A stretch of DNA of 62,226 nt from NCBI GenBank assembly GCA_019119835.1, contig DWWE01000095.1, positions 1-62,226 of the forward strand. Direction: 5' to 3'. Shown piece by piece: positions 8,542 to 16,358 of the stretch. The stretch comes from Candidatus Gemmiger stercoravium (GTDB lineage Bacteria > Bacillota > Clostridia > Oscillospirales > Ruminococcaceae). The notes under the pieces were generated by a model. That model was given only the letters and a program-made list of their open reading frames with translations, made no database searches and was not told the DNA's origin. The first letter of the stretch is position 1; the number at the start of each line of letters is the position of its first letter. Position numbers and translations under genes: made by a program.

Positions 8542-8570
8542 AGGAGCCGGAGGCATCGCCTCCGGCTCCT
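8542..8570 (+). terminator. Hairpin with weak T tract between convergent units
   Basis: A 12-bp stem (8542-8553 with 8559-8570), loop CATCG, followed by GTTTTGTTG. The T tract is on the plus strand. The 3' end of glyS (minus strand) lies 39 bases further on. Confidence 0.6.
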
Positions 8571-8608
8571 GTTTTGTTGCTGTTTGTCGGCTGTGATTCC
8601 GGGACGGA

Positions 8609-10036
8609 TCAGAACGCGACCTTCTTCGCAATGTAGTCGCGCAGTTCGGCAATGGGCATCCGCACCTGCTCCATCGTGTCGCGGTCGCGCACGGTCACGC
8701 AGTTGTCGGCTTCCTTGCCCTTTTCCGGGTCGCCCACCGTGTCAAAGTCCACGGTAATGCACATCGGGGTGCCGATCTCGTCCTGGCGGCGGTACCGCTT
8801 GCCGATGCTGCCGGCCTCGTCGAAGTCCACCATAAAGTCCTTGGCCAGCTCGTTGCGGATCTCCATGGCCTTGTCGGACAGCTTTTTGGACAGCGGCAGC
8901 ACCGCACACTTGAAGGGCGCCAGGAACGGGTGCAGGTGCAGCACGGTGCGCACGTCCTCCTTGCCCTTGGCGTCCACCAGATGCTCCTCATCATAGGCTT
9001 CGCACAGGAAGGCCAGCGCCACCCGGTCGCAGCCCAGCGAAGGCTCGATCACATAGGGGATGTAGCGCTCGTTGGTCTCGGGGTCAAAGTACTCAAGGCT
9101 CTTGCCCGAAGCCTCCTGATGGCGGCCCAGGTCGTAGTCGGTGCGGTCGGCAATGCCCCACAGCTCGCCCCAGTCGGTGAAGGGGAAGGCATACTCGATG
9201 TCGGTGGTGGCGCGGGAGTAGAAGGCCAGCTCGGCGGCCTCGTGGTCGCGCAGGCGCAGGTTTTCCTCCCGGATGCCAAGGCTCAGCAGCCAGTTCTTGC
9301 AGAAGTCCTTCCAGTAGGCGAACCATTCCAGGTCGGTGCCCGGCTTGCAGAAGAACTCGCACTCCATCTGCTCGAACTCCCGGGTGCGGAAGGTGAAGTT
9401 GCCGGGGGTGATCTCGTTGCGGAACGCCTTGCCCACCTGGCAGACGCCGAAGGGCAGCTTGCGGCGGGTGGTGCGCTGGATGTTGGCAAAGTTCACAAAG
9501 ATGCCCTGGGCGGTCTCGGGCCGCAGATAGCAGGTGGAGGAGGAATCCTCGGTCACGCCGATGGCGGTCTTGAACATCAGGTTGAACTTGCGGATGGGGG
9601 TGAAGTCATGCTTGCCGCACACCGGGCAGACCACCTCGGGGTGGCTGGCGATGAAGGCGTCCATCTCGTCAAAGGTCATGGCGTCCACATCCACGCTCTG
9701 GCCCTGCTCGCAGTCGGCGATCAGCTTGTCGGCCCGGTGGCGGCTCTTGCAGGCGCGGCAGTCCAGCAGCGGGTCGGAAAAACTGGCCACATGGCCGGTG
9801 GTCACCCAGGTCTGCGGGTTCATCAGGATGGCGGCGTCCAGCCCCACGTTGTAGGGGCTTTCCTGCACGAACTTCTTCAGCCAGGCTTTCTTGACGTTGT
9901 TCTTGAACTCAACGCCCAGGGGCCCGTAGTCCCAGCTGTTGGCCAGGCCGCCGTAGATCTCGCTGCCCGGGTAGATGAACCCGCGGTTCTTGCACAGGTT
10001 CACGATCATGTCCAGTGTCTTTTCGCTGTTTTTCAT
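8609..10036 (-). CDS. glyS: Glycine--tRNA ligase, dimeric class II type
   Basis: A 475-residue enzyme that charges tRNA-Gly. It is the alpha2-type glycyl-tRNA synthetase (GlyQS/GRS1 form), with N-terminal [20 protein letters not shown], the class II motif 2 region [20 protein letters not shown] (residues about 215-235), motif 3 [13 protein letters not shown] and a C-terminal anticodon-binding domain. Four Cys in CRAC...CPVC pairs within the insertion suggest zinc binding. The start at 10036 (MKNSEKTLD) is preferred to the ATG six bases upstream, because GGGAG lies only two bases from that ATG but about eight from this one. No T-box precedes it. Confidence 0.96.
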   Translation of the reverse strand: MKNSEKTLDMIVNLCKNRGFIYPGSEIYGGLANSWDYGPLGVEFKNNVKKAWLKKFVQESPYNVGLDAAILMNPQTWVTTGHVASFSDPLLDCRACKSRHRADKLIADCEQGQSVDVDAMTFDEMDAFIASHPEVVCPVCGKHDFTPIRKFNLMFKTAIGVTEDSSSTCYLRPETAQGIFVNFANIQRTTRRKLPFGVCQVGKAFRNEITPGNFTFRTREFEQMECEFFCKPGTDLEWFAYWKDFCKNWLLSLGIREENLRLRDHEAAELAFYSRATTDIEYAFPFTDWGELWGIADRTDYDLGRHQEASGKSLEYFDPETNERYIPYVIEPSLGCDRVALAFLCEAYDEEHLVDAKGKEDVRTVLHLHPFLAPFKCAVLPLSKKLSDKAMEIRNELAKDFMVDFDEAGSIGKRYRRQDEIGTPMCITVDFDTVGDPEKGKEADNCVTVRDRDTMEQVRMPIAELRDYIAKKVAF

Positions 10037-10140
10037 ATCCATTCTCCCTCCGCGTGGCTGGCTGCCACGCAAGTGTTTCTCTGCGGTCCGGCGCCCCGGG
10101 GCCGGGGCCCGCCCGCCCTGCCGGAAAGGACAGTGTCTTT

Positions 10141-10169
10141 ATCATAGCACACATGGGCGGCCAGGGCAA
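10141..10169 (-). promoter_or_regulatory. Promoter of glyS
   Basis: On the minus strand, TTGCCC (10169-10164), a 17-base spacer and TATGAT (10146-10141). This leaves a leader of about 95 nucleotides that is GC-rich but shows no T-box elements. Confidence 0.75.
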
Positions 10170-10195
10170 TAAGATGGGGTAAAGTTCTTGCGGCC

Positions 10196-10429
10196 TTACA
10201 GCAGCTGCGCGGCGATCTGCCGCGCCAGCCGCAGCAGCGTCTTGCGCCCGCGCAGGCTGGGGTCGGCGCAGGCCAGCGCCTGCAGTTCCTGCATCACCCG
10301 CGGGGCCTTGCGGGCGGGGATGCCCAGCCGCCCCAGGTCCTGCAGCGTGATGTCCACCGGCGGGTACTGCCGCCCGGCGGTGCGCAGGGCATGGGGGTCA
10401 AACCCGTAAATCAGGCTGGAACGTTTCAT
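10196..10429 (-). CDS. Small hypothetical protein (77 aa)
   Basis: A 77-residue protein of unknown function. The ATG is preceded on the minus strand by AAGGAGAACTT, a strong ribosome binding site, so the gene is likely real. The middle (DITLQDLGRLGIPARKAPRV followed by a helical MQELQALACADPSLRG) loosely resembles the C-terminal helical segment of bacterial tRNA nucleotidyltransferases, but none of the catalytic domain is present. It lies upstream of glyS in the same direction, and the glyS promoter sits in the 27 bases before its stop codon. No signal peptide or membrane segment is seen. Confidence 0.65.
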   Translation of the reverse strand: MKRSSLIYGFDPHALRTAGRQYPPVDITLQDLGRLGIPARKAPRVMQELQALACADPSLRGRKTLLRLARQIAAQLL

Positions 10430-10528
10430 AAGTTCTCCTTTTTCCTTTCAGGGCCGGTCACAGCGCGGCAATCCGCCGGGATTCCGGCCGCTTTTTCATC
10501 CATATTTACCAAAATTTGCAGAAAACAG

Positions 10529-10557
10529 TTTATTTTGCGGCGGAAAAATACTATAAT
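10529..10557 (+). promoter_or_regulatory. Promoter of murC
   Basis: A perfect -10 TATAAT (10552-10557) lies 17 bases after a weak -35 TTTATT (10529-10534), in an AT-rich stretch that stands out from its surroundings. Confidence 0.65.
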
Positions 10558-10596
10558 ATTATATCACAAAACGTGATCGTTGTAACGGGAACGAAC

Positions 10597-10621
10597 GCCC
10601 GCCCGCGGGCCGGCTTTTTTT
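10597..10621 (+). terminator. Possible attenuator hairpin in the murC leader
   Basis: GCCCGCCC and GGGCCGGC (10597-10604 and 10607-10614) can pair with one mismatch, and seven T follow (10615-10621). This lies between the promoter and the ribosome binding site of murC, so it could be a leader terminator rather than an operon end. Confidence 0.35.
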
Positions 10622-10634
10622 GAGGTGAAGACCA

Positions 10635-12008
10635 ATGCCTTTTTACAGCACATACGACCCCAACCTGCTGGACCATGTCCGCCACATCCACCTGATCGGC
10701 TGCGGCGGCTCCGGCATGTATCCGCTGATCCAGATTCTGCACAGCCGGGGCTTTGTCCTCACCGGCTCGGATGTGGAAAGCACCAAGATCACCGACGCCG
10801 AACAGAAGATGGGGATGACCGTCATCTTCGGCCATGACGCCGCCAACCTGGGCGACGCCGACCTGGTCGTGTACAGCGCGGCCATCCACCCCGGCAACCC
10901 GGAGCTGGACGCCGCCCGGGCCCGCGGCATCAAGGCGGTGGAGCGCAGCGTCCTGCTGGGCTATGTCAGCCGCCTGTACCCCCAGAGCATCGGGGTGGCC
11001 GGCACCCACGGCAAAACCACCACCACCGGCATGATCACCACCCTGCTGGAACTGGCCGGCCGGGACCCGGCCGCCGTCATCGGGGGCAAGCTGCCGTTGA
11101 TCGGCGGCTACGGCAAGGCGGGCAGCGGCTCCGCCGCCGTCATCGAAGCCTGCGAATACAGCGAGACCTTCCTGCAGCTGACCCCCTTCATCGGCATCAT
11201 CCTGAACATCGACCACGACCATCTGGACTACTACCACACCATGGGCAAGCTCAAGCTGGCTTTCCAGAAGTTCGCGCTGCTCTCCCGCACCGTTGTTTTC
11301 AATATGGACGACCGCAACACGCTGGACGTGATGAACTCCATCGACCGGCCGGTCCTCTCCTTCGGCATCGAGGAGGAAGCCCGCTTCCGGGCTGTCAACA
11401 TCCGGGAATACCGCCCCGGCTTCTATGAGTTTGATGTGGAGGAACTGGGCGACCATTTCGCCCACCTGCGCCTGGGGGTGCCCGGGCGGCACAACATCTA
11501 CAACGCGCTGGCCATGTGCTGCTGCGTGCGGCCGCTGGGCCTGACCCCCGCCGATGCCGAGCGGGCGGCCGAGTCCTTCACCGGCACCGGCCGCCGGTTC
11601 GAGATCAAGGGCGAGTGCAACGGCGCCGTCATTGTGGACGACTACGCCCACCACCCGGCCGAGATGGCCGCCACCCTGGCCACCGCCCGCCAGCTGGGCT
11701 ATGACCGGGTCATCGCGGTCCACCAGCCCTTCACCTACAGCCGCACCCGGGAACTGATGGCGGACTTTGCCGCCGTGCTCAACACCGCCGACGCCTGCGT
11801 GCTGCTGCCGATCATGGGCAGCCGCGAGGTGGACGACGGCAGCGTGAAGACCGAGGATCTGGCCGCCCGGGTGCCCGGGTCGGTGGTGGTGGACGGCCTG
11901 GAAAGCGCCGCCGCCTGGGTCCGGGCCAACGCAAAACAGGGGGACCTGGTGGTCTGCATGAGCTGCGGCGACCTGTACAAGGCGGCCGACCTGATGGTCC
12001 GGGGCTGA
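10635..12008 (+). CDS. murC: UDP-N-acetylmuramate--L-alanine ligase
   Basis: A 457-residue cytoplasmic Mur ligase that adds L-Ala to UDP-MurNAc, the first peptide step of peptidoglycan synthesis. The N-terminal Rossmann-like domain has HLIGCGGSGM (residues about 19-28). The ATP-binding loop is GVAGTHGKTTTT (about 121-132). The central domain has EACEYSETFLQL and NIDHDHLDYYH, the metal and substrate residues of the family. The C-terminal domain has VDDYAHHPAEM and VHQPFTYSRTR. The length is normal. It is transcribed alone: its own promoter lies upstream and a strong terminator downstream. Confidence 0.95.
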   Translation: MPFYSTYDPNLLDHVRHIHLIGCGGSGMYPLIQILHSRGFVLTGSDVESTKITDAEQKMGMTVIFGHDAANLGDADLVVYSAAIHPGNPELDAARARGIKAVERSVLLGYVSRLYPQSIGVAGTHGKTTTTGMITTLLELAGRDPAAVIGGKLPLIGGYGKAGSGSAAVIEACEYSETFLQLTPFIGIILNIDHDHLDYYHTMGKLKLAFQKFALLSRTVVFNMDDRNTLDVMNSIDRPVLSFGIEEEARFRAVNIREYRPGFYEFDVEELGDHFAHLRLGVPGRHNIYNALAMCCCVRPLGLTPADAERAAESFTGTGRRFEIKGECNGAVIVDDYAHHPAEMAATLATARQLGYDRVIAVHQPFTYSRTRELMADFAAVLNTADACVLLPIMGSREVDDGSVKTEDLAARVPGSVVVDGLESAAAWVRANAKQGDLVVCMSCGDLYKAADLMVRG

Positions 12009-12033
12009 AGGGCCGTATCAAGACCGTATCCGC

Positions 12034-12087
12034 AGGGGCGGGGCTCAGCGTGTCAATTTTCTCGGCACGCTGAGCCCCGCCCCTTTT
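12034..12087 (+). terminator. Intrinsic terminator of murC
   Basis: A 19-bp GC-rich stem (12034-12052 with 12066-12083 and adjoining bases) with a 13-base loop, followed by TTTT. The flanking A/T residues are symmetric. Confidence 0.88.
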
Positions 12088-12112
12088 GTTTGCCGGGCGA
12101 ATGGTGTATACT
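12084..12112 (+). promoter_or_regulatory. Promoter of the M29 aminopeptidase gene
   Basis: A clear -10 TATACT (12107-12112) lies 17 bases after the weak -35 TTTTGT (12084-12089), which overlaps the murC terminator tail. Confidence 0.55.
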
Positions 12113-12167
12113 GAATTCATGCCGTGCCCCCGCCGGGGGCAAATCCAACAGGAAAGGAACAAATCCC

Positions 12168-13403
12168 ATGAACAAGACTTATCTGCAGCTGTATGCCGAT
12201 TTCATCGTCAAGGTGGGCGTCAACGTCCGCCCGCGCCAGACCCTGCTGGTGCGCTGCCCCGTGACCATGCCGGAATTCGCCCACGCCTGCGTCAAGGCCG
12301 GGTACGAAGCCGGCGCCAAGGAGGTCATCGTCCGCTGGGAGGATGAAAAGCTCGAGCGCATCCGCCTGGAGATGGGCGCCGAAGCCGACCTGTGCGCCCA
12401 CAAACCCAGCGAGCTGCGCAGCTGGCTGGACTATGCCGAAGACCCCGACGGCTGCTGCACGCTGGCCATCCATGCCGCCGACCCCGAAGCCTACGCGGGG
12501 CTGGACGCCGGCAAGCTGAACCGGGTCAGCCTGGCCCGCCGCACCTTCATGAAATCCTGGCAGGAATACACGATGAACGACCGCATCCAGTGGTGCGTCG
12601 TGGCGGTGCCCGCCCCCGGCTGGGCCAAAAAGGTCTTCCCCGACCTGCCCGAAGCCGAGGCGGTGGAAAAGCTGTGGTCGGTGATTTTTGATGTCTGCCG
12701 CGTCTCCACCGGCGACCCGGTCGCCGCCTGGCGGGAGCATGTGGCCAAAACCAAGGCCCGGCGCGACCAGCTCAACGCCTGGGACCTGGACCGGGTGCGG
12801 CTGCAGAGCGCCAACGGCACCGACCTGACCATCGGCCTGGCCGAAGACGCCAGCTGGGAGGGGGCTTCCAGCGTGGCCGAAAACGGCGCCGAATTCATCG
12901 CCAACGTCCCCACCGAGGAGGTGTTCTGCGCCCCCCACCGGGACCGGGTGAACGGCACGGTCTGCGGCACAAAGCCCTACGTCTACAACGGCCAGCTCAT
13001 CGAAGGCTGGCACGTTACCTTCCGGGACGGCAAGGTCGTCGAGCATGGCGCCGACAAAAACGGCGAACTGCTGGGCGAGCTGCTCACCACCGACGAAAAC
13101 GCAGACCGCATCGGCGAGATCGCCTTTGTGCCGGCTTCCAGCCCCATCAACCGCAGCGGGGTGCTCTTCTTCAACACTTTGTTTGACGAAAACGCCGCCT
13201 GCCACATCGCCTTCGGCGCCGGCTACCCCACCAACATCCGGGGCGGCGCAAAGCTGACCCGCGCCCAGCTGATGGAAAAGGGCCTGAACGATTCCGCCAT
13301 CCACGAGGACGTGATGATCGGCGCCCCCGACACCCGCATCACCGGCGTGCGCAAAAACGGGGAGGAGGTCACCATCTTCGAAAACGGCGAGTGGGCGTTC
13401 TGA
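12168..13403 (+). CDS. M29 family aminopeptidase (AmpS/PepS type)
   Basis: A 411-residue cytosolic metallo-aminopeptidase that trims N-terminal residues from peptides. Family features are an N-terminal domain (AKEVIVRWEDEKLERIRL), the middle motif MNDRIQWCVVAVPAPGWAKK, and the C-terminal catalytic part with ANVPTEEVFCAPHRDRVNGT, the Glu/His/Asp metal region around DENADRIGEIAF, and the final IHEDVMIG segment. The start at 12168 follows AGGAAAGGAAC. The longer frame from 12090 would begin upstream of the -10 element and is rejected. The stop is 24 bases before the sigma factor gene, so read-through into that gene is possible. Confidence 0.9.
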   Translation: MNKTYLQLYADFIVKVGVNVRPRQTLLVRCPVTMPEFAHACVKAGYEAGAKEVIVRWEDEKLERIRLEMGAEADLCAHKPSELRSWLDYAEDPDGCCTLAIHAADPEAYAGLDAGKLNRVSLARRTFMKSWQEYTMNDRIQWCVVAVPAPGWAKKVFPDLPEAEAVEKLWSVIFDVCRVSTGDPVAAWREHVAKTKARRDQLNAWDLDRVRLQSANGTDLTIGLAEDASWEGASSVAENGAEFIANVPTEEVFCAPHRDRVNGTVCGTKPYVYNGQLIEGWHVTFRDGKVVEHGADKNGELLGELLTTDENADRIGEIAFVPASSPINRSGVLFFNTLFDENAACHIAFGAGYPTNIRGGAKLTRAQLMEKGLNDSAIHEDVMIGAPDTRITGVRKNGEEVTIFENGEWAF

Positions 13404-13427
13404 TCCGCCCGGAAAGGGAGGTTCCCC

Positions 13428-13973
13428 ATGCTGGACGCCTGCCTGGCCCTGCTGGATACCGAGGAGGAAAAGCAGCGGTTCACCGAAGTCTACCACGCAA
13501 ACAAACGCCTGGTCCACTATGTGGCGTACCGGGTGCTCGGGGACGAGCACCTGGCCGAGGATGTGGTGCAGGACGTGTTTTTGCGGCTGGCCGAAAATTT
13601 CACAAAATTATCACAAAAGGACAGTCACAAACTCAGGGCCTGGTGCGTCATAACAGGCAGAAACCGGGCCATTGACCTGCTGCGCCGGCGGCGGGAGCTG
13701 CCCGCCGAGCCGGAGGAACGGCAGACCAGCCCCGACCCTGTGCCGGAGGATGCGGTCACCGCGCTGGACAACGCCCGCCGGCTGATGGAGCTGGTGGCCG
13801 CGCTGCCCGACCGGTACGCGGCGCCGCTGCGGCTGCTGGCCCAGGGGTATACCTGCCCGGAGATCGCCGCGGCGCTGGACCTGACCGAAGCCGCGGTGCG
13901 CCAGCGCATCCACCGGGGCCGGGCCCTGCTTTGGAAGGAGTTGAACCGGGATGCCGAACCCCACGAGCCCTGA
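13428..13973 (+). CDS. ECF-type RNA polymerase sigma factor
   Basis: A 181-residue sigma-70 family protein containing only regions 2 and 4. Region 2 includes HLAEDVVQDVFLRLAENF and AWCVITGRNRAIDLLRRRRE (residues about 42-92). Region 4 includes LPDRYAAPLRLLAQGYTCPE and the helix-turn-helix IAAALDLTEAAVRQRIHRG (about 125-170). AAAGGGAGG precedes the start. Its last 23 bases overlap the following gene, the arrangement usual for an ECF factor with its membrane-bound regulator. The signal it answers to is unknown. The only ECF-like promoter sequence seen nearby is the orphan at 14827-14854. Confidence 0.92.
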   Translation: MLDACLALLDTEEEKQRFTEVYHANKRLVHYVAYRVLGDEHLAEDVVQDVFLRLAENFTKLSQKDSHKLRAWCVITGRNRAIDLLRRRRELPAEPEERQTSPDPVPEDAVTALDNARRLMELVAALPDRYAAPLRLLAQGYTCPEIAAALDLTEAAVRQRIHRGRALLWKELNRDAEPHEP

Positions 13974-14709
13974 CCCCCGGGGGCGGACGCTGGTCGCTTT
14001 CGACACCCTGCTCACCCTGGCGTTGCAGGAGCAGACCTGCCGGGACCTGGACGCCCTGCCCGGGCCGGACGAGCTGGCCCGCCTGTACCCGGACACCGCC
14101 CGCTGGGACAAACGGCTGCGCCGGGCCCTGCGGGACCGCCGCAGGGCCCGGCCGCCGGCCGGTCCCCGGCGGATGACGCTGCGCCGCCTGGCGCTGGTCA
14201 TGGCGGTGCTGGTTTTGCTGATGACCTGCGCCCTGGCCACCAGCGCCGAGGTGCGCTATGCGGTCCGGCAGGCGGTTCTGCAGTGGACCGACCGGGAACT
14301 GCGCCTGACCTATGCCACCGAAGGCGCCCCCGACCCCGCCGCCCTGACCCTGCCCGAAGGCTTTTCCGACCACTATGTGCCGGAAGGTTTTGTGATGGAT
14401 GAGGAAAATAGTTTGGATTATACAGACTTTTTCTTCCATGCCTATTACGATTCGGAAAATCCGTATAATACCTATTCGGTTACTTGTTATGCGATTCAGC
14501 CAACGGGGCAAATTGAAACATTCGATAATGAGCACACCGTTTATGAAACCATTGATTTGCATGGTATAGAAGCAACCCTTGGAACAAGCTCAAATTTTGA
14601 TGGGAGCACAAGTTATTATCTGTTTTGGGAAGAAGATGGTATCCACTACACGGTTCATGGTAATTTGATGCTTGAAACAATTGTGGAGATTGCAAACGGT
14701 ATCTCATAG
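13951..14709 (+). CDS. Membrane-anchored probable anti-sigma factor with C-terminal DUF4367-like domain; chimeric composition
   Basis: A 252-residue protein, probably the regulator of the overlapping ECF sigma factor. Residues 1-70 are cytosolic and Arg-rich. Residues about 74-93 (RRLALVMAVLVLLMTCALAT) form one membrane helix. The outside domain ends in LFWEEDGIHYTVHGNL and EIANGIS, which is how DUF4367-type domains end. The DNA is split. Up to about 14390 it is as GC-rich as its neighbours. From about 14395 to the stop it is plainly AT-rich (near 40% GC by eye), with codons such as AAT, TTT, GAA and ATA that the neighbours avoid. The frame is unbroken, so the gene looks like a recombinant with an imported extracytoplasmic domain. 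Confidence 0.8.
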   Translation: MPNPTSPDPRGRTLVAFDTLLTLALQEQTCRDLDALPGPDELARLYPDTARWDKRLRRALRDRRRARPPAGPRRMTLRRLALVMAVLVLLMTCALATSAEVRYAVRQAVLQWTDRELRLTYATEGAPDPAALTLPEGFSDHYVPEGFVMDEENSLDYTDFFFHAYYDSENPYNTYSVTCYAIQPTGQIETFDNEHTVYETIDLHGIEATLGTSSNFDGSTSYYLFWEEDGIHYTVHGNLMLETIVEIANGIS

Positions 14710-14735
14710 GCAAGTGGTGCTTACCCACCTGATCG

Positions 14736-14772
14736 GCGCCCGAATTTGTACATTGCGTGCAAATTCGGGCGC
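14736..14772 (+). terminator. Terminator-like hairpin after the anti-sigma gene
   Basis: A perfect 13-bp stem (14736-14748 with 14760-14772), an 11-base loop and the moderately T-rich tail TTCATTTAT. Confidence 0.7.
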
Positions 14773-15094
14773 TTCATTTATGCACAATCACATATTTAGT
14801 AAAATGCAAAAATCTTTTGAAAAAACTTGTCACACAACAACCCCCTCATCCGTCATATAGGGCAAAGAGGCAGGACCAACCATCCGAAAGGGGGATCGCC
14901 GTGAGGGCATGTAAAGACAATGGCCGCGACTCCGAAGAAAACTTTGTGAGATCCTATAGAATCCCGCCGGAAAGCCTGTGAAAAAGAACGAAACATGCGT
15001 CCCCATCACTCTGAAAATGGAAGATTGATGCCGGGCGCGGGGCGGGAACGGAGGGGAAATTCGACGTTCTTTAACAAATTTTAGTCGGGAAGAA
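14773..15094. other. Atypical non-coding stretch with possible mini-ORFs
   Basis: About 320 bases with no convincing gene, lower in GC than the surroundings for most of its length. Two tiny frames with starts are visible. GTG 14901-14981 encodes 26 residues after GAAAGGGGGATCGCC. A second GTG at 14978 overlaps its stop and encodes MKKNETCVPITLKMED. Neither is recognised. They could be the truncated start of a foreign operon. An ECF-like promoter precedes them (14827-14854). Confidence 0.4.
14827..14854 (+). promoter_or_regulatory. Candidate ECF-sigma-dependent promoter
   Basis: TTGTCACAC (14827-14835) and CGTC (14851-14854), followed by ATATAG, are spaced like the -35 and -10 of ECF promoters, whose -10 commonly contains CGTC. 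No sigma-A elements coincide. It points at the atypical mini-ORF region, not at an intact gene. Confidence 0.4.
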
Positions 15095-15124
15095 TTGCAC
15101 TTGCATGGCCCCGTCTGATATAAT
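15095..15124 (+). promoter_or_regulatory. Promoter of the 15181 gene
   Basis: TTGCAC (15095-15100), an 18-base spacer and a perfect TATAAT (15119-15124). Confidence 0.7.
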
Positions 15125-15180
15125 AAAACAAATCAGAATCAGCTGTTTCCGGCGCAGATTCAATCGAAAGGGTGCGTGAT

Positions 15181-15765
15181 ATGACACAGAGCAACCAGGA
15201 CAAAACGACCGTACAGGAGGGACATGCGGCCGGGCCGCTGCGCACCGTCCTCTGGATTTTTGCGGCGCTGGGCAGCCTGCTCCTTGTGGTTGCCTTGCGA
15301 ACCGTCTTCCTCCACACCCACACTGCGCCGCTCACCCCGGAACGGCTGCAGGAACTGCCCTATTTCCGCGGCAGTGAAGTGCTGGAGATCGCAGGCACCC
15401 CGATGGAGGAAACCCGCCCCATCGGCGGCAAAACCGACCCCAACTGGGTGCTGTACCGCACGGCGGAGGGCGAGACCCATGCCGTGCGGCTGGAATGGGA
15501 CCTGTACCTGCCCCGCTTCCGGGTCGAGAAGGGGACCGACACCCTGATCCCGGCCGAGGAAGTCTCCTACACCTTCACGGCGCGGGACTACCTTGGCACA
15601 AACACCCTCACCGTGCGCCAGCAGACATGGATCACCAAGTTTGACCGCACCGGCGCCTACCGCCAGCAATCCACCATCCAGACAATGACCATGCTCTGGG
15701 CGCTGGGCCTGCTGGTCGCAGTGGCCGCCGTCTGCCGCCTGGTCAGGAAAGCCCGCCGGACCTGA
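15181..15765 (+). CDS. Hypothetical protein with two membrane segments
   Basis: A 194-residue protein of unknown function. The ATG at 15181 is preceded by GAAAGGGTG; an in-frame GTG at 15172 is the alternative. A membrane segment lies at about 22-42 (VLWIFAALGSLLLVVALRTV) and another near the C-terminus (MLWALGLLVAVAAVCRLV, about 168-188). The roughly 125-residue region between them is rich in Thr, Asp and aromatic residues and would lie on one side of the membrane, probably outside. It is followed 37 bases later by a lipoprotein gene in the same direction, so the two may be co-transcribed. Confidence 0.7.
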   Translation: MTQSNQDKTTVQEGHAAGPLRTVLWIFAALGSLLLVVALRTVFLHTHTAPLTPERLQELPYFRGSEVLEIAGTPMEETRPIGGKTDPNWVLYRTAEGETHAVRLEWDLYLPRFRVEKGTDTLIPAEEVSYTFTARDYLGTNTLTVRQQTWITKFDRTGAYRQQSTIQTMTMLWALGLLVAVAAVCRLVRKARRT

Positions 15766-15802
15766 AAACAGGGAAGGCGTTGATAAAAAGGAGGAACCAC
15801 CC

Positions 15803-16177
15803 ATGGAAAGAAGCAAGCAGACCCTGCTGGCGCTGTCCCTGGCCGCCGTGATGCTGGCGTCCCTGGCCGGCTGCTCCGCCCAGACCCAGAGCGAACCGGC
15901 TTCGCCCCCTGCCTCCAGCGCTGCGGAGGCGGCGCAGGAATCCTCCGCCGCCGAAACGACGGCTCAAACGCCGGAGGACGCGGAGGAGACGGGCGGCGAC
16001 ATGACCCGGGAGGAACTGGAACAGCTGGAGGAGGAACTTGGCGAACTGGCCTCCTCGGCGATCGAAGGGGGAACGCAGGCCGCCGAATCGCTGGATCCCG
16101 AGCTGCAGGAACAGATGGACAAGCTCGTAGAGAATGTGGACGATCATCTGCAGTCGATGGTGGCCGACACCGAGTGA
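15803..16177 (+). CDS. Small lipoprotein of unknown function
   Basis: A 124-residue protein with a lipoprotein signal: MERSK, a hydrophobic core and the lipobox LAGC, placing the lipidated Cys at about residue 23. The mature part is almost entirely Ala, Ser, Glu and Thr with no predicted globular core. It ends in an acidic helical stretch (LEQLEEELGELASSAIEG) that could form a coiled coil. AAAAAGGAGG upstream of the ATG gives a strong ribosome binding site. No domain is recognised. The neighbouring genes also encode surface or secreted proteins. Confidence 0.72.
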   Translation: MERSKQTLLALSLAAVMLASLAGCSAQTQSEPASPPASSAAEAAQESSAAETTAQTPEDAEETGGDMTREELEQLEEELGELASSAIEGGTQAAESLDPELQEQMDKLVENVDDHLQSMVADTE

Positions 16178-16280
16178 GGCGGACCGCGCCCGGCTTCGGC
16201 AGGATGTTGGAAATCCGGCGCTGAAAGTTGGAGGATCTTCCGAAAATCTCAGAATTCGCCAAAACCTATCTGCAAGCTAT

Positions 16281-16308
16281 TTGCGGGCCGAAAGTCGTAT
16301 GGTATACT
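16281..16308 (+). promoter_or_regulatory. Promoter with extended -10
   Basis: TTGCGG (16281-16286), a 16-base spacer and TATACT (16303-16308), preceded by TGG. Confidence 0.7.
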
Positions 16309-16358
16309 ACATATAGAGTCATATCGGCATACGGTGACAAGGCAGGAGGCGAGACAGA

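Noticed and set aside
14757-14981. A 74-codon plus-strand frame after the anti-sigma gene
   Set aside because: Its start lies inside a terminator hairpin and has no ribosome site. Only the internal GTG at 14901 has one, and it is noted separately with low confidence.
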